The notes: generated by a model not told the origin, from the sequence alone. Shown: positions 37,301-48,564, numbered from the stretch's first letter. The stretch is 51,994 nucleotides of DNA from Butyrivibrio sp. (GCA_024692165.1 JAILMY010000029.1:1-51994); one strand, 5' to 3'. A program made the numbers and translations.

Positions 37301-37629
37301 TCAGCTTCTTCTGCAGGAGCTTCCTCTTCCTTAGCCTCCTCAGAAGGCTCTTTGTCTTCCTTGGTCTCTTCGGCAACCTCTTTGTCTTCTGTTTCCTTGC
37401 CTTCGGCTTCAGAATCTTTTTCATCATCAGAAGCTTTTTCCTCTGAAGGTGTTTCCTTAGCTGCTTCCTCATCTTCCTGCTCGTTAGTTGTTTCACCTTC
37501 TGAAGCAACTACTTCAAGTGCCTGTTCCGGCTCAGTAGCAAAAGCTGTTACTGATGCAGGGCTTACGCTTGAAACCGCAAGCATTCCGGCCATGAGAATT
37601 GAAGACAACCCCAACGTCTTTTTGTGCAT
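34378..37629 (-). CDS. Secreted modular endo-1,4-beta-xylanase (two CBM22-like modules, GH10, two CBM9-like modules)
   Basis: Signal peptide MHKKTLGLSSILMAGMLAVSSVSPASVTAFA; GH10 acid/base WDVVNEAVSDG and nucleophile IQVTELDYKG; C-terminal CBM9 VEIDGDLSDEAWNNAEEVPL...AKLLWDEKNLYVRVEVKDAVLN. ATG 37629 with AGGAGGAGT RBS. Confidence 0.92.
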   Translation of the reverse strand: MHKKTLGLSSILMAGMLAVSSVSPASVTAFATEPEQALEVVASEGETTNEQEDEEAAKETPSEEKASDDEKDSEAEGKETEDKEVAEETKEDKEPSEEAKEEEAPAEEAELQGPEFFGRWNQSEKVKGKLNFTDQYQEFCYDLGQTYDTANFKGVTVKVADQGNNICIKLYDADMSEKQAGYSYVGKDEYTVVPTYDGTVRYVGIMSMPEGVESYPYSVTVKEITVDAPAPQPGSGAAQEEGKLVFNADNLALTNHWTGEESSLELKYEAEWQEYWFPIGETLDAEKIKSVTVTFEEPTLNLAFKLYDDNNRTSENKATELQPFYGQSGKTSYTIFPSTSGEVTHFAIMAMNDQDFPASATLESVEFVVDTTPSEAVEKGVEYDIVDLRDPMTAILGEDFIIGTAISYMEFSDQMEMDLVTKHFNGVTLGNELKPDSMIKKGAQIITYNLNGEDIQVPELNYDTPERYLDYFVNWNNEHPDKKIRVRGHVLVWHSQTPEYFFHEDYDESKPYVTPEVMNKRLEYYIKSVATHFTADGSKYKDLFYGWDVVNEAVSDGTGTYRSDSEKSSWWAVYHSPEFIQNAFVYANKYMPANIALFYNDYNEYVTSKVKGICELLRTVKATPGARIDGMGMQAHYQVAAGQPSMTQFKEAARAYNKIVDQIQVTELDYKGSANSKDERLAERYKELYDTIRRLMNEGVNFTGMTIWGVVDKHSWLQNQNSNGGGSDGSARQYPLLFDDNYKAKNAFWALAGAGELEPEKQEVTLVQKVGNHFKPGNSYGFGDAETKATFIPMWEEGGKLFFNVSVVDNTVDDTDSFTIYVDDGNRKKSMTVKRENANATDTGYQKIKSIYVNEEALKTGNVKIDVAVTDGEKTLAFGDTSLNQNSKYFAETILKPALEVKKGTVEIDGDLSDEAWNNAEEVPLTINLGANVSANAKLLWDEKNLYVRVEVKDAVLNKDSSQAHEQDSLEVFIDENNNKSTSYEDDDKQYRINYVNEHSFNGTNCVEKNVKSVATVTEDGYVIEAAFKWTSKKWAGSRVGLELQINDANEKGTRSGTLSWADTTGNGWSSPSVFGTIRLSAE

Positions 37630-37789
37630 ACTACTCCTCCTATATAGATTTATTATTTGTGCAATTATCCCCATAATGCACATGCATACTTAGATTATTA
37701 AGTATTTTTGCACATGACGCTTATCACAAAGTGCTATCCAATTGTCACATTTTGCCGAAATTTCATTATTTAGATGTAATAAAAAATGG

Positions 37790-37813
37790 CAAAGCCCAAA
37801 GGCTTTGCCAAAT
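37790..37813 (-). terminator. surE terminator
   Basis: TGGCAAAGCC-CAAA-GGCTTTGCCA followed by T-rich DNA on the minus strand. Confidence 0.75.
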
Positions 37814-37851
37814 GTTATATTATCAACATTATTTTGGATTATAAAAATAAA

Positions 37852-38571
37852 TTAGCTGATGTTCTTAACGATACCAACTGATACATAGTTGTCCAAAACA
37901 GCACCGAAATCTGTCCCTTCTTCCTGTTCGGGGGAATAAATACCGTCCACCATAAGATTAAGCCCACCGTCATGGAAGGTCTCAAGAACCTTGTATCTGT
38001 CGTTGAAAAAGGACTTTCTGGAAACCTTTCTGTCCCTTAATACGCCCTTGCACTCTGAAAGCTTGCACTGTGGGAAGTTAACGTTCCAGACCTGGCCTTC
38101 TACATACTCTTTTTCAATGAGCTCCGCCATAATCTCTTCAAGATAGCGGTCTGTTACCTCGTGGCATTCACTCATTCCCTCAGAAAAGGCAATGGACAAA
38201 TATCCCTGAAATTCACCTTCAAAAGCCGCTCCAAGAGTCGCGGAATACTGAATATCAGTAGCCAGATTATATCCGAAGTTTATACCGGACATGATGGCGT
38301 CAGGTTTTTCGTGCATTACGTTTAAAAGGCCGACTCTGATACAATCTGCAGGCATTCCGCTACAGGAAAATGCATGCACATTGTCGATACCCATATCATA
38401 GGGATGCACTTCTATAGAATTTCTAAGGGTAATACTGTGAGAGGCTGCGCTTCTCTGATCATCAGGGGCTACAACCCATACCTCACCGAATTCACTGGCT
38501 GTCAGGGCCAGACGATAAAGGCCGTCTGACTGTATTCCGTCATCATTTGTAATTAAAAATCTTTTCCCCAT
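37852..38571 (-). CDS. surE: 5'/3'-nucleotidase SurE
   Basis: FLITNDDGIQSDGLYRLA, VVAPDDQRSAASHSITL, MSGINFGYNLATDIQYSATLGAAFEG. Confidence 0.96.
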   Translation of the reverse strand: MGKRFLITNDDGIQSDGLYRLALTASEFGEVWVVAPDDQRSAASHSITLRNSIEVHPYDMGIDNVHAFSCSGMPADCIRVGLLNVMHEKPDAIMSGINFGYNLATDIQYSATLGAAFEGEFQGYLSIAFSEGMSECHEVTDRYLEEIMAELIEKEYVEGQVWNVNFPQCKLSECKGVLRDRKVSRKSFFNDRYKVLETFHDGGLNLMVDGIYSPEQEEGTDFGAVLDNYVSVGIVKNIS

Positions 38572-38587
38572 ACTTTTTCCCAATTTT

Positions 38588-38887
38588 TTATCTTGTAGTT
38601 GCCATCACATATCTCTTGCATACAAAAGAGATGGGCTGGATGAATCTGTTGAGTTTGATAGCGGCTCTCATGATGTTGAGCTCGTTATCGTTGTATGACA
38701 TGTGTCCGTCCTCAAGCTTTCTTGATATCTTGGTGTATACCTCAGGGTTGCTTGGGTGAAAATCTTCATTTATATCCTTTAAGTACTCACTGACTACTTT
38801 TCTCTGTCTCTTAGTGAGCATAACAGCAAATGTACTTGGATTCTTCTTCTGTAAATTATACAATCTTGTATTAAACACAGTCCACAT
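38588..38887 (-). CDS. Small hypothetical protein
   Basis: 99-codon ORF closely preceding surE; no recognised domain. Confidence 0.6.
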   Translation of the reverse strand: MWTVFNTRLYNLQKKNPSTFAVMLTKRQRKVVSEYLKDINEDFHPSNPEVYTKISRKLEDGHMSYNDNELNIMRAAIKLNRFIQPISFVCKRYVMATTR

Positions 38888-39029
38888 CTCCTATTCTTAA
38901 TTAAACACATCTCTAAACGCAAATGATATTTTGGATAAAAAATGTGAATATTTTGTGAATAAGAGGTGATAAATTTGAGAATATTATGAAACAAATTCCC
39001 GTATTTTTACGCACCGCTGAAATAAAATA

Positions 39030-39749
39030 TTAAAGTCTCTCCACAGCAGATAAAAACTGGGTATGACTGCTGATAACCGCAGTGGCTATGCCTTGAACAT
39101 CCTCAGCTTCTTTGGTGTTGATCCATATGGATCTGACGCCGGCATTTGTAGCACCTACAATATCAGCCTCATAGGTATCACCAACATACACAACATCATC
39201 TAAAGTCTCATCAGGATTTTCTTTTATGGCATTTGAAATACCCATCATAAAGAAATCCTTGCTTGGCTTTACCTTCCCAAAATCAGAGCTGGCCCAAACA
39301 TTCTTAAAGAACTTTCCTATTCCGTATCTGTCTAAAAGTTCCTTAAGCCCCTGTGAAGAATAAATGCTGTTGGACAGAACATACATGGAAATGCCGCGGC
39401 TGTATAGCTTTTCAAGCTGCTCCGGAAGGGTTTCAAAATTATCAAGGTCCGTTGTCAGCTGGATAAAATCTGCTTCTTCAAAAGGAGTCATGTAAAGAGA
39501 TTTAGTGCCAAACTTCCGGGCGTAAAGAGGGAGCTCCTCTTTTACAAAGGCCATTTCAAGTCCCTTGGCATGAAGATCCTCCACATGATGAAAGAGCTCC
39601 AGATTATATTCCTGTAATTCTTCAAAGGAGCACTTTTCACTGAAGGATTTCTCCCATAAAAAACGAAGTCCCTTATCAAAGTCCACTGCCTTGAAATCCA
39701 TTATTGTTCCGAAACAATCAAATAAAAGAATCATTCTGTTCCTCTTCAT
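39030..39749 (-). CDS. HAD-family hydrolase
   Basis: LLFDCFGTIMDF, YVLSNSIYSSQG, KVKPSKDFF, VVYVGDTYEADIVGATNAGVRSIWIN. Confidence 0.9.
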   Translation of the reverse strand: MKRNRMILLFDCFGTIMDFKAVDFDKGLRFLWEKSFSEKCSFEELQEYNLELFHHVEDLHAKGLEMAFVKEELPLYARKFGTKSLYMTPFEEADFIQLTTDLDNFETLPEQLEKLYSRGISMYVLSNSIYSSQGLKELLDRYGIGKFFKNVWASSDFGKVKPSKDFFMMGISNAIKENPDETLDDVVYVGDTYEADIVGATNAGVRSIWINTKEAEDVQGIATAVISSHTQFLSAVERL

Positions 39750-39870
39750 ATCTACTAACGTCTTTTAGGTAACGCCCATTGTAACAGAAACAATCTCCGT
39801 TGTCATTATACCCCCATAAATATATAATTATGGGAGAATTTACGATAATTTAATAGAATTGGAGAAGGCT

Positions 39871-40632
39871 ATGGGAAAAAAACTTGTATCATGGAATGTC
39901 AACGGTCTTAGAGCCTGTGTATCAAAGGGCTGCTTTCAGGAATTTATGGATAAAGAAAATCCTGATGTGATCTGCCTTCAGGAGACTAAACTTCAGGAAG
40001 GTCAGCTTGAAATGGATCTTCCGGGATATGAACAGTTCTGGAACTATGCAGAGAAAAAGGGCTACTCAGGAACAGCTATTTTTACTAAAGAAAAACCTCT
40101 TTCTGTTTCCTACGGAATGGGTATAGAAGAGCACGACCATGAGGGAAGAGTAATAACTGCAGAATACCCTGATTATTATCTTGTTACGGTTTATGTTCCC
40201 AATGCAAAAGAAGACCTTTCAAGACTTGAGTACAGACAGGTCTGGGAGGATGATTTCCTTAAGTTTATAAAAAATCTTGAAAAAAATAAGCCGGTTATCT
40301 ACTGTGGAGACCTTAATGTTGCCCACAAGGAGATAGACCTTAAGAATCCTAAGCCTAACAGAGGACATGCAGGATTTACCGATGAGGAGAGAGCAAAGTT
40401 CGACAATGTGGTTGGTTCCGGCCTCGTGGATACCTTCAGACATTTTTATCCTGATCTGGAGGGAGCTTATTCCTGGTGGTCCTACAGATTCAACTCAAGA
40501 GCCAAGAACGCAGGGTGGCGTATTGACTACTTCGTGGTTTCTGAGGCTCTTTTGCCTGAAATAGAAGATGCCAGGATTTACTCCGAGGCACTGGGTTCTG
40601 ACCATTGCCCTGTGGGACTGATACTTAAATAA
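39871..40632 (+). CDS. xth: Exodeoxyribonuclease III / AP endonuclease
   Basis: [82 protein letters not shown]. Confidence 0.95.
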   Translation: MGKKLVSWNVNGLRACVSKGCFQEFMDKENPDVICLQETKLQEGQLEMDLPGYEQFWNYAEKKGYSGTAIFTKEKPLSVSYGMGIEEHDHEGRVITAEYPDYYLVTVYVPNAKEDLSRLEYRQVWEDDFLKFIKNLEKNKPVIYCGDLNVAHKEIDLKNPKPNRGHAGFTDEERAKFDNVVGSGLVDTFRHFYPDLEGAYSWWSYRFNSRAKNAGWRIDYFVVSEALLPEIEDARIYSEALGSDHCPVGLILK

Positions 40633-40652
40633 AACTAAAGGATTTGATTCAA

Positions 40653-41627
40653 ATGGAAAACCTGGTATTTAGCTTAAATGCTACCCTTCCCATATTTCTT
40701 TTAATGGTGCTGGGATATATATTCAATAAGATTGGCATTATAGATGAGAAAGCAGCCAACTGGATGAACAAATTTGTTTTCAATGTAGCTCTGCCGGTTC
40801 TTCTTTTCGGAGATCTGGCAGAGCAGGACTTTTTCGGAACCTGGGACGGGAAATTCGTGTTGTTCTGCTTTTGCGTCACAATTATAAGCATCCTTGTAAT
40901 AACAGTTCTTGGGAAACTTCTGGTAAAAGACCCTTCGAGGAGAGGCGAGTTTATTCAGGGTTCCTACAGAAGCAGCGCAGCCCTGCTTGGTATCGCTTTT
41001 ATTCACAATATTTACGGAACTGAAAATACAGGAATGGCACCGCTGATGATTCTTGGAAGTGTGCCACTTTACAACATATTTGCAGTTATTATCCTGACGC
41101 TTTCTGCGGCAGATAACAAATCTGCTGATCCTGTTAATAAGAAGGCCAACCCTTCACTCATAAAGAAAACGGTCTTTGGCATAGTTACCAATCCGATCAT
41201 TCTGGGAATTTTCATTGGTCTTTTCTGGTCACTGCTTCGAATTCCGCAACCAAAGATTTTCTCAACCTTGGTTTCAAACTTAAGTGCTCTGGCTACGCCT
41301 TTGGGACTTATGTCCATGGGTGCCACCTTCGATTTTAAGAAAGCACTTAATAATGTCAGACCGGCACTGGTCGCCAGCTTCATCAAGCTCTTTTTACTGG
41401 TTGCCATTTTCCTGCCATTTGCCGTTATGTTCGGATTTTCCGGAGAAAAGATCGTCGCTCTGCTGGTAATGCTTGGCTCTGCCACAACCGTCAGCTGCTA
41501 CATAATGTCGAAGAGTATGGGGCATGAAGGAACCCTAAGTAGCAGTATCATCATGCTTACCACCTTCGGATGCTCATTTTCACTGACATTTTGGCTCTTT
41601 GTTCTCAAATCTCTAAGAATAATCTGA
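40653..41627 (+). CDS. AEC-family transporter (auxin efflux carrier-like)
   Basis: About ten TM segments; NKFVFNVALPVLLF, ALATPLGLMSMGATFD, GSATTVSCYIMSKSMG. Confidence 0.88.
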   Translation: MENLVFSLNATLPIFLLMVLGYIFNKIGIIDEKAANWMNKFVFNVALPVLLFGDLAEQDFFGTWDGKFVLFCFCVTIISILVITVLGKLLVKDPSRRGEFIQGSYRSSAALLGIAFIHNIYGTENTGMAPLMILGSVPLYNIFAVIILTLSAADNKSADPVNKKANPSLIKKTVFGIVTNPIILGIFIGLFWSLLRIPQPKIFSTLVSNLSALATPLGLMSMGATFDFKKALNNVRPALVASFIKLFLLVAIFLPFAVMFGFSGEKIVALLVMLGSATTVSCYIMSKSMGHEGTLSSSIIMLTTFGCSFSLTFWLFVLKSLRII

Positions 41628-41655
41628 CAGATAAATTATTCCATTATGAAAAAAC

Positions 41656-41684
41656 GGATGCCTATGTATCAAGCATAGACATCC
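41656..41684. terminator. Bidirectional terminator between convergent genes
   Basis: GGATG-C-CTATG...CATAG-A-CATCC with flanking A/T tracts. Confidence 0.75.
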
Positions 41685-41708
41685 TTTATTTTCTCATTAA
41701 ATCATTTC

Positions 41709-42638
41709 TTAGAATTCCGTCTTATCAAGAAAGGTCTTGATCTTGCCCCAGTAATTAGCAGAGTCTCTTACAACACCCTCGATATGTCCTGCTCCAAGAA
41801 TCATGCAATACTGCTTAGGACACTTGGCAGCCTCGTAGAGTCTTGAACACATCTGCGGATCGATGAGCTGATCGTCGTCTCCATGAATGAAAAGGGTAGG
41901 AGTACTGGATCTTGTCACTGCCTCGATGGGATTAACTTCGTTGATGTCATATCCGGCTCTTAAGTAAATGCTGATCCTTAAAAGAATAAGAACGACAGGA
42001 ATCGGTATAAATGAACCCTTAAAGCTCTTATATGTTGAAGCAAACTGCTCCCTTAATGTTGTATATGAGCTGTCGGCAATTGCTGCCTTTACATTTTCGG
42101 GAAGCTTTTCACCTGTGGTCATCAGGGTTGTGGCTGCACCCATGCTCATTCCGTGAAGAAGAATGCGGGCATCGGGATCTCTTTTTACAATCCAGTAAAT
42201 CCATTCCAGGATATCAAGCCTGTCATCGTAGCCATAGCCTACATATCTGCCTTCACTCTTGCCAAATCCCCTTAGATCCGGCATAAGACAGTTGATACCT
42301 TCCTCAAGATAATGCTTTACATAGACACCATTGCCCTCGTTATTGTCAAAGATACCGTGGATAACAATGGCATATCTGTGAGATTCATCCTTTGCCGGAA
42401 TATATGAGGCATGAAGTCTTGCCTGATCCATGGCGTCAAGGTACATGTCCTGTCTGTCAGGATGATTTCTTACAAACATTCTTCCTTCAGTTACTTCCTG
42501 ATCATAATCAGTGTCTGCATCTGTACGCTGCTTAGGTATCGATGATAGCCTGTAAAGATAATCACTAATTACATAGGTTCCACCAATCAGCGCAGAGAAT
42601 AATCCAAGTCTTAATAATGTGTTTTTCTTTTTTGCCAT
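41709..42638 (-). CDS. Alpha/beta hydrolase
   Basis: IVIHGIFDNNEG, LLHGMSMGAATTL nucleophile elbow, LFIHGDDDQLIDP, ILGAGHIEG. Confidence 0.88.
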   Translation of the reverse strand: MAKKKNTLLRLGLFSALIGGTYVISDYLYRLSSIPKQRTDADTDYDQEVTEGRMFVRNHPDRQDMYLDAMDQARLHASYIPAKDESHRYAIVIHGIFDNNEGNGVYVKHYLEEGINCLMPDLRGFGKSEGRYVGYGYDDRLDILEWIYWIVKRDPDARILLHGMSMGAATTLMTTGEKLPENVKAAIADSSYTTLREQFASTYKSFKGSFIPIPVVLILLRISIYLRAGYDINEVNPIEAVTRSSTPTLFIHGDDDQLIDPQMCSRLYEAAKCPKQYCMILGAGHIEGVVRDSANYWGKIKTFLDKTEF

Positions 42639-42767
42639 CTATAACTCCAATCATAAAGCTAATAGAATTTTCTTATTCGGTCACTTATATCATATCATTA
42701 TTTGGGAATAATATAGCAACTTTTCGATTTTCTTTTTATTTGCCATGTTTTATGATTATTTATGTAG

Positions 42768-44312
<1,545 letters not shown>

Positions 44313-44340
44313 TTATTGATCTATATTAACAAATAATCTG

Positions 44341-44379
44341 CTACCGGAAAAAATGGTTGACATGCCTTTTTTCCGGTAG
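44341..44379 (+). terminator. Terminator of the GH51 gene
   Basis: CTACCGGAAAAAA - TGGTTGACATGCC - TTTTTTCCGGTAG, perfect 13-bp stem. Confidence 0.75.
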
Positions 44380-44385
44380 TATTAT
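44357..44385 (+). promoter_or_regulatory. Promoter of the trp T-box leader, overlapping the GH51 terminator
   Basis: TTGACA (44357-44362), 17-nt spacer, TATTAT (44380-44385). Confidence 0.7.
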
Positions 44386-44399
44386 TTTTACCAAGTTAA

Positions 44400-44690
44400 T
44401 AATTTAAACCGTTGAAGCGGAGATAACGTCTATGATGCCTTCACAGAGAGCCTGAATCGCTGAGAACAGGTAAGATACACATATTCAAATGGACCGCTGA
44501 GGGTGCAGTGAAAAGCTATTCTGCTTAGTATTCTGCAACGTACGACACACGTTAGTTGTCAGGGATATGTTGGTATCCTGATAAAGCGCGTAGTTTACAC
44601 TACGAATTCAAGGTGGCACCGCGGATCATACAATTAAAGTATATTCGTCCTTGATAGAGACCTATCTCTGTCAAGGACTTTTCTTTTTCC
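44400..44690 (+). promoter_or_regulatory. T-box leader, predicted tRNA-Trp responsive
   Basis: T-box AAGGTGGCACCGCG (44610-44623); AGAGAGCC...GCTGAGA stem I motif; specifier TGG (44490-44492) followed by ACCGCTGAGGGTG; terminator GTCCTTGA...TCAAGGAC + TTTTCTTTTT (44647-44688). Confidence 0.9.
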
Positions 44691-44702
44691 TAAGGAATTG
44701 AA

Positions 44703-44736
44703 AGCATTCTGACAAGATAGCTCAGAACGCTTTTTT
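44703..44736 (+). terminator. Second terminator-like hairpin between the T-box and trpD
   Basis: AGC-A-TTCTG...CAGAA-C-GCT followed by TTTTT. Confidence 0.5.
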
Positions 44737-44783
44737 GTTACCACGCACTATAGAAAATAGAAAAACAACCGGAGGAAAAAGAA

Positions 44784-45803
44784 ATGATCAAGGACGCAAT
44801 CGTAAAAATCGTAAACAAAGAAGACCTCACATATGATGAAGCATACACCGTAATGAATGAGATCATGAGCGGAGAAACATCTCCTACTCAGAATGCAGCT
44901 TTTTTGTCAGCTCTTTCTACAAAGAGTGCAAGAGCTGAGACCACAGAAGAAATCGCAGGATGCGCAGCAGCCATGAGAGAGCATGCTACAGCTGTTGAGA
45001 CCGGAATGGATGTCTTTGAGATTGTTGGAACAGGCGGAGATAACGCTCACAGCTTCAATATTTCCACCACATCTGCTCTTGTTGCTGCAGCCGGTGGCAT
45101 GAAGGTTGCCAAGCACGGAAACAGGGCTGCATCTTCAAAGTGCGGAACAGCAGACTGTCTCGAGGCCCTTGGAGTAAACATCGACCAGAGTCCTGAAAAG
45201 TGTATTGAGCTTCTTGAAAAAGCCGGCATGTGCTTCTTCTTTGCCCAGAAATATCACACATCAATGAAGTATGTTGGCGCCATCAGGAAAGAACTTGGCT
45301 TCAGAACAGTTTTCAATATTCTAGGACCTCTTACAAACCCTGGAAAGCCTACAATGCAGCTTCTCGGTGTATATGACGAATATCTTGTAGTACCTCTTGC
45401 ACAGGTTCTTGTAAACCTCGGTGTAAAGAGAGGAATGGTCGTATACGGTCAGGACAAACTTGATGAGATTTCCATGAGCTCTCCGACCACTATCTGTGAA
45501 ATTAAGGATGGCTGGTATAAGTCTTACACAATTTCTCCTGAAGACTTTGGATTTAAAACCTGTAAAAAAGAAGATCTGGTAGGCGGCACACCTGAAGAAA
45601 ATGCTCAGATCACAAGAGATATCCTTTCTGGCAAGGAAACCGGACCAAAACGTGATGCTGTTCTTTTGAACGCCGGCGCATCACTCTATATTGGTGGAAA
45701 AGCTGACAGCCTTAAAGATGGTATTAAACTTGCAGCTGAAATCATAAGCTCCGGAAAGGCTACAGAAACCCTTAATAACCTGATTGAACTCAGCAATAAA
45801 TAA
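44784..45803 (+). CDS. trpD: Anthranilate phosphoribosyltransferase
   Basis: [51 protein letters not shown]. Confidence 0.97.
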   Translation: MIKDAIVKIVNKEDLTYDEAYTVMNEIMSGETSPTQNAAFLSALSTKSARAETTEEIAGCAAAMREHATAVETGMDVFEIVGTGGDNAHSFNISTTSALVAAAGGMKVAKHGNRAASSKCGTADCLEALGVNIDQSPEKCIELLEKAGMCFFFAQKYHTSMKYVGAIRKELGFRTVFNILGPLTNPGKPTMQLLGVYDEYLVVPLAQVLVNLGVKRGMVVYGQDKLDEISMSSPTTICEIKDGWYKSYTISPEDFGFKTCKKEDLVGGTPEENAQITRDILSGKETGPKRDAVLLNAGASLYIGGKADSLKDGIKLAAEIISSGKATETLNNLIELSNK

Positions 45804-45855
45804 AAGCCCATTACACTTGAAACAAGCTTTATGATAGATGCAAAGGAAATATATC

Positions 45856-46641
45856 ATGACAATTCTTGATGAAATCGCTGCGTATGCGAGGATAAGAGTA
45901 GAGGAAAAAAAGAAGGAAAAAGGTATTGATGCTCTTAGATTTGAAGCAGCCATGCTTATAAAAAAGGACTTTCCCTTCGAAAAAGCTTTAAGAAGCAACG
46001 ATATCTCTTTTATCTGCGAGTGCAAAAAAGCATCTCCTTCAAAAGGGATCATCGCCGAGGATTTTCCTTATACCGAAATTGCTATGGAATATGACAGGGC
46101 AGGAGCTGATGCAATCTCAGTCCTTACCGAACCTAAATATTTTCTTGGTAAAGATTCTTATCTTTCAGAGATCAGCTCACTTGTTTCCATTCCTTGCCTC
46201 AGAAAAGATTTTGTGGTTGATGAATACATGATATATGAGGCTGTTACTTTAGGGGCTTCGGCAGTTCTTTTGATCTGTTCCATTCTGTCAAAAGAGGAGC
46301 TTAGAAGGTATATAGATATTTGCCATAGCTTTGGTCTTTCAGCACTAGTTGAGGCTCACGATGAAAGAGAAGTACAAATGGCTCTTGAGTGCGGAGCGAG
46401 GATAATCGGTGTAAACAACCGAAATCTCAAGGATTTCTCGGTAGATACAGATAACAGCAAGAAGCTCAGAAGCCTTATACCGGACGATGTCATCTATGTT
46501 TCTGAAAGCGGAATAAAAGATTTTGACGATGTAAAAAAGCTTCGCGACATCGGTGTCAATGCAGTTCTTGTAGGCGAGACTCTTATGAGAGCTGAAAACA
46601 AAAAGAGAAAATTAGACGAATTAAAGGGAATTATTATTTAA
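45856..46641 (+). CDS. trpC: Indole-3-glycerol phosphate synthase
   Basis: FICECKKASPSKGIIAEDFPY, LRKDFVVDEYMIYEA, IIGVNNRNLKDFSVD, YVSESGIKDFDD. Confidence 0.97.
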   Translation: MTILDEIAAYARIRVEEKKKEKGIDALRFEAAMLIKKDFPFEKALRSNDISFICECKKASPSKGIIAEDFPYTEIAMEYDRAGADAISVLTEPKYFLGKDSYLSEISSLVSIPCLRKDFVVDEYMIYEAVTLGASAVLLICSILSKEELRRYIDICHSFGLSALVEAHDEREVQMALECGARIIGVNNRNLKDFSVDTDNSKKLRSLIPDDVIYVSESGIKDFDDVKKLRDIGVNAVLVGETLMRAENKKRKLDELKGIII

Positions 46642-46644
46642 GTT

Positions 46645-47277
46645 ATGACAAAAATAAAACTTTGCGGCCTGTCGAGATTTTCAGACGTAGCCGCGGCAAA
46701 TGTTTTTAAACCGGATTACGTGGGTTTTGTCTTTTGGAAAAAGAGCAGACGATACATCGGAAAAGAAACTGCCAAGCATTTAAGGCAGGAGCTCTCTCCT
46801 GACATCAAGACTGTTGGTGTATTTGTAGATGCAGATATTGATTTTGTCACCGAGCTTTTGAATGAAGGAATTATTGATCTGGCTCAGCTCCATGGCAGCG
46901 AAAATGAAAAATACATCCACCAGCTCCGGGAACAGACAGACAAACCGATCATTAAGGCATTTATCATTAAAAGTCAGGATGATATCGACACAGCAAACCT
47001 AAGCTCCGCAGACCATATTCTGGTGGATTCCGGCATGGGCGAAGGAAAAGGTTTTGACTATGAGTTATTGAAAGGGTTGAACAGACCTTACTTTCTGGCA
47101 GGAGGTCTTTTACCTGAAAATGTTAAAGATGCCATAAGTGAAGTAAGACCATTTGCAGTTGATGTCAGCTCTGGGATAGAAACTGACGGTCATAAAGATG
47201 CATCTAAAATGGGCAGCTTTGTGGCTAATGTAAGGCTGATAGATGCTCAGATTGCCACAACGACACCTGAGCACTGA
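46645..47277 (+). CDS. trpF: Phosphoribosylanthranilate isomerase
   Basis: IKLCGLSRFSDVAAAN, YVGFVFWKKSRRYI, IDLAQLHGSE, FLAGGLLPENV, AVDVSSGIETDGHKD. Confidence 0.96.
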   Translation: MTKIKLCGLSRFSDVAAANVFKPDYVGFVFWKKSRRYIGKETAKHLRQELSPDIKTVGVFVDADIDFVTELLNEGIIDLAQLHGSENEKYIHQLREQTDKPIIKAFIIKSQDDIDTANLSSADHILVDSGMGEGKGFDYELLKGLNRPYFLAGGLLPENVKDAISEVRPFAVDVSSGIETDGHKDASKMGSFVANVRLIDAQIATTTPEH

Positions 47278-47309
47278 TCATTATATAAGTTGGATTTAGG
47301 AGAAAAAAT

Positions 47310-48509
47310 ATGACAAACGCAAAAGGAAGATTTGGAATACACGGTGGACAGTATATTCCCGAGACCCTTATGAATGCTGTTATACAGCTTGAGGAAGCAT
47401 ACAACCATTACAAGGAAGATCCGGAATTTAATCGCGAACTTACAGAGCTCTTAAATGAATATGCCGGAAGACCTTCAAGATTATACTACGCAGAGAAAAT
47501 GACAAAGGATCTCGGCGGAGCAAAGATTTACCTCAAACGCGAAGATCTTAATCACACAGGTTCCCACAAAATAAACAATGTCCTTGGCCAGGCTCTTCTC
47601 GCCAAAAAGATGGGAAAGACAAGGCTTATAGCTGAGACAGGTGCCGGTCAGCACGGTGTTGCAACAGCAACAGCAGCGGCGCTTATGGGTATGGAATGTG
47701 TAGTTTACATGGGAGAAGAGGATACTAAGCGCCAGGCTCTTAATGTTTACAAGATGAAACTTCTTGGTGCTACTGTTATTCCTGTAACTACAGGAACAGC
47801 AACACTTAAAGACGCTGTTTCAGAAGCCATGAGAGAGTGGACTTCAAGAATTGATGACACACACTATTGCCTCGGTTCAGTTATGGGTCCTCATCCGTTC
47901 CCAACAATAGTAAGAGACTTGCAGGCAGTCATTTCCAAAGAAATCAAAGCTCAGCTTCAGGAAAAAGAGGGAAGGCTTCCGGACGCTGTAATCGCCTGCG
48001 TAGGCGGTGGGTCTAATGCCATGGGAAGCTTCTACAATTTTATTGAGGATAAATCTGTCAGACTTATCGGCTGTGAAGCAGCAGGAAGAGGAATCGATAC
48101 CTTTGAAACTGCGGCCACTATCAATACAGGAAAGCTTGGAATATTCCATGGCATGAAGTCATACTTCTGCCAGGATAAATACGGTCAGATTGCGCCTGTT
48201 TATTCTATTTCAGCAGGCCTTGATTATCCTGGAATCGGTCCTGAGCACGCTTTTCTTCACGATTCAGGCAGAGCTGAGTATGTGGCTATTACTGATGATG
48301 AAGCAGTAAATGCCTTTGAGTATTTATCAAGAATTGAAGGTATTATCCCAGCAATCGAATCATCCCACGCTGTTGCTTATGCAATGAAGCTGGCACCTAC
48401 TATGGATAAGGACAAGATTATAGTTATCACTATTTCCGGAAGAGGAGATAAGGATTGCGCAGCAATTGCCAGATATAGAGGAGATAAAACCATCAGCGAC
48501 AATGAGTAA
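47310..48509 (+). CDS. trpB: Tryptophan synthase beta chain
   Basis: [64 protein letters not shown]. Confidence 0.98.
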   Translation: MTNAKGRFGIHGGQYIPETLMNAVIQLEEAYNHYKEDPEFNRELTELLNEYAGRPSRLYYAEKMTKDLGGAKIYLKREDLNHTGSHKINNVLGQALLAKKMGKTRLIAETGAGQHGVATATAAALMGMECVVYMGEEDTKRQALNVYKMKLLGATVIPVTTGTATLKDAVSEAMREWTSRIDDTHYCLGSVMGPHPFPTIVRDLQAVISKEIKAQLQEKEGRLPDAVIACVGGGSNAMGSFYNFIEDKSVRLIGCEAAGRGIDTFETAATINTGKLGIFHGMKSYFCQDKYGQIAPVYSISAGLDYPGIGPEHAFLHDSGRAEYVAITDDEAVNAFEYLSRIEGIIPAIESSHAVAYAMKLAPTMDKDKIIVITISGRGDKDCAAIARYRGDKTISDNE

Positions 48510-48564
48510 TCCACAAAAATCTTAAGTTATCCATATTTGTTCCTTTATTTAGGAGGTTTATCAT

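Noticed and set aside
37164-37508. Lys/Arg/Leu-rich minus-strand ORF inside the xylanase gene
   Set aside because: Out-of-frame reading of the acidic spacer; no supporting signal.
37352-37693. Ser-rich plus-strand ORF opposite the xylanase N-terminus
   Set aside because: Antisense mirror of the acidic spacer and signal peptide.
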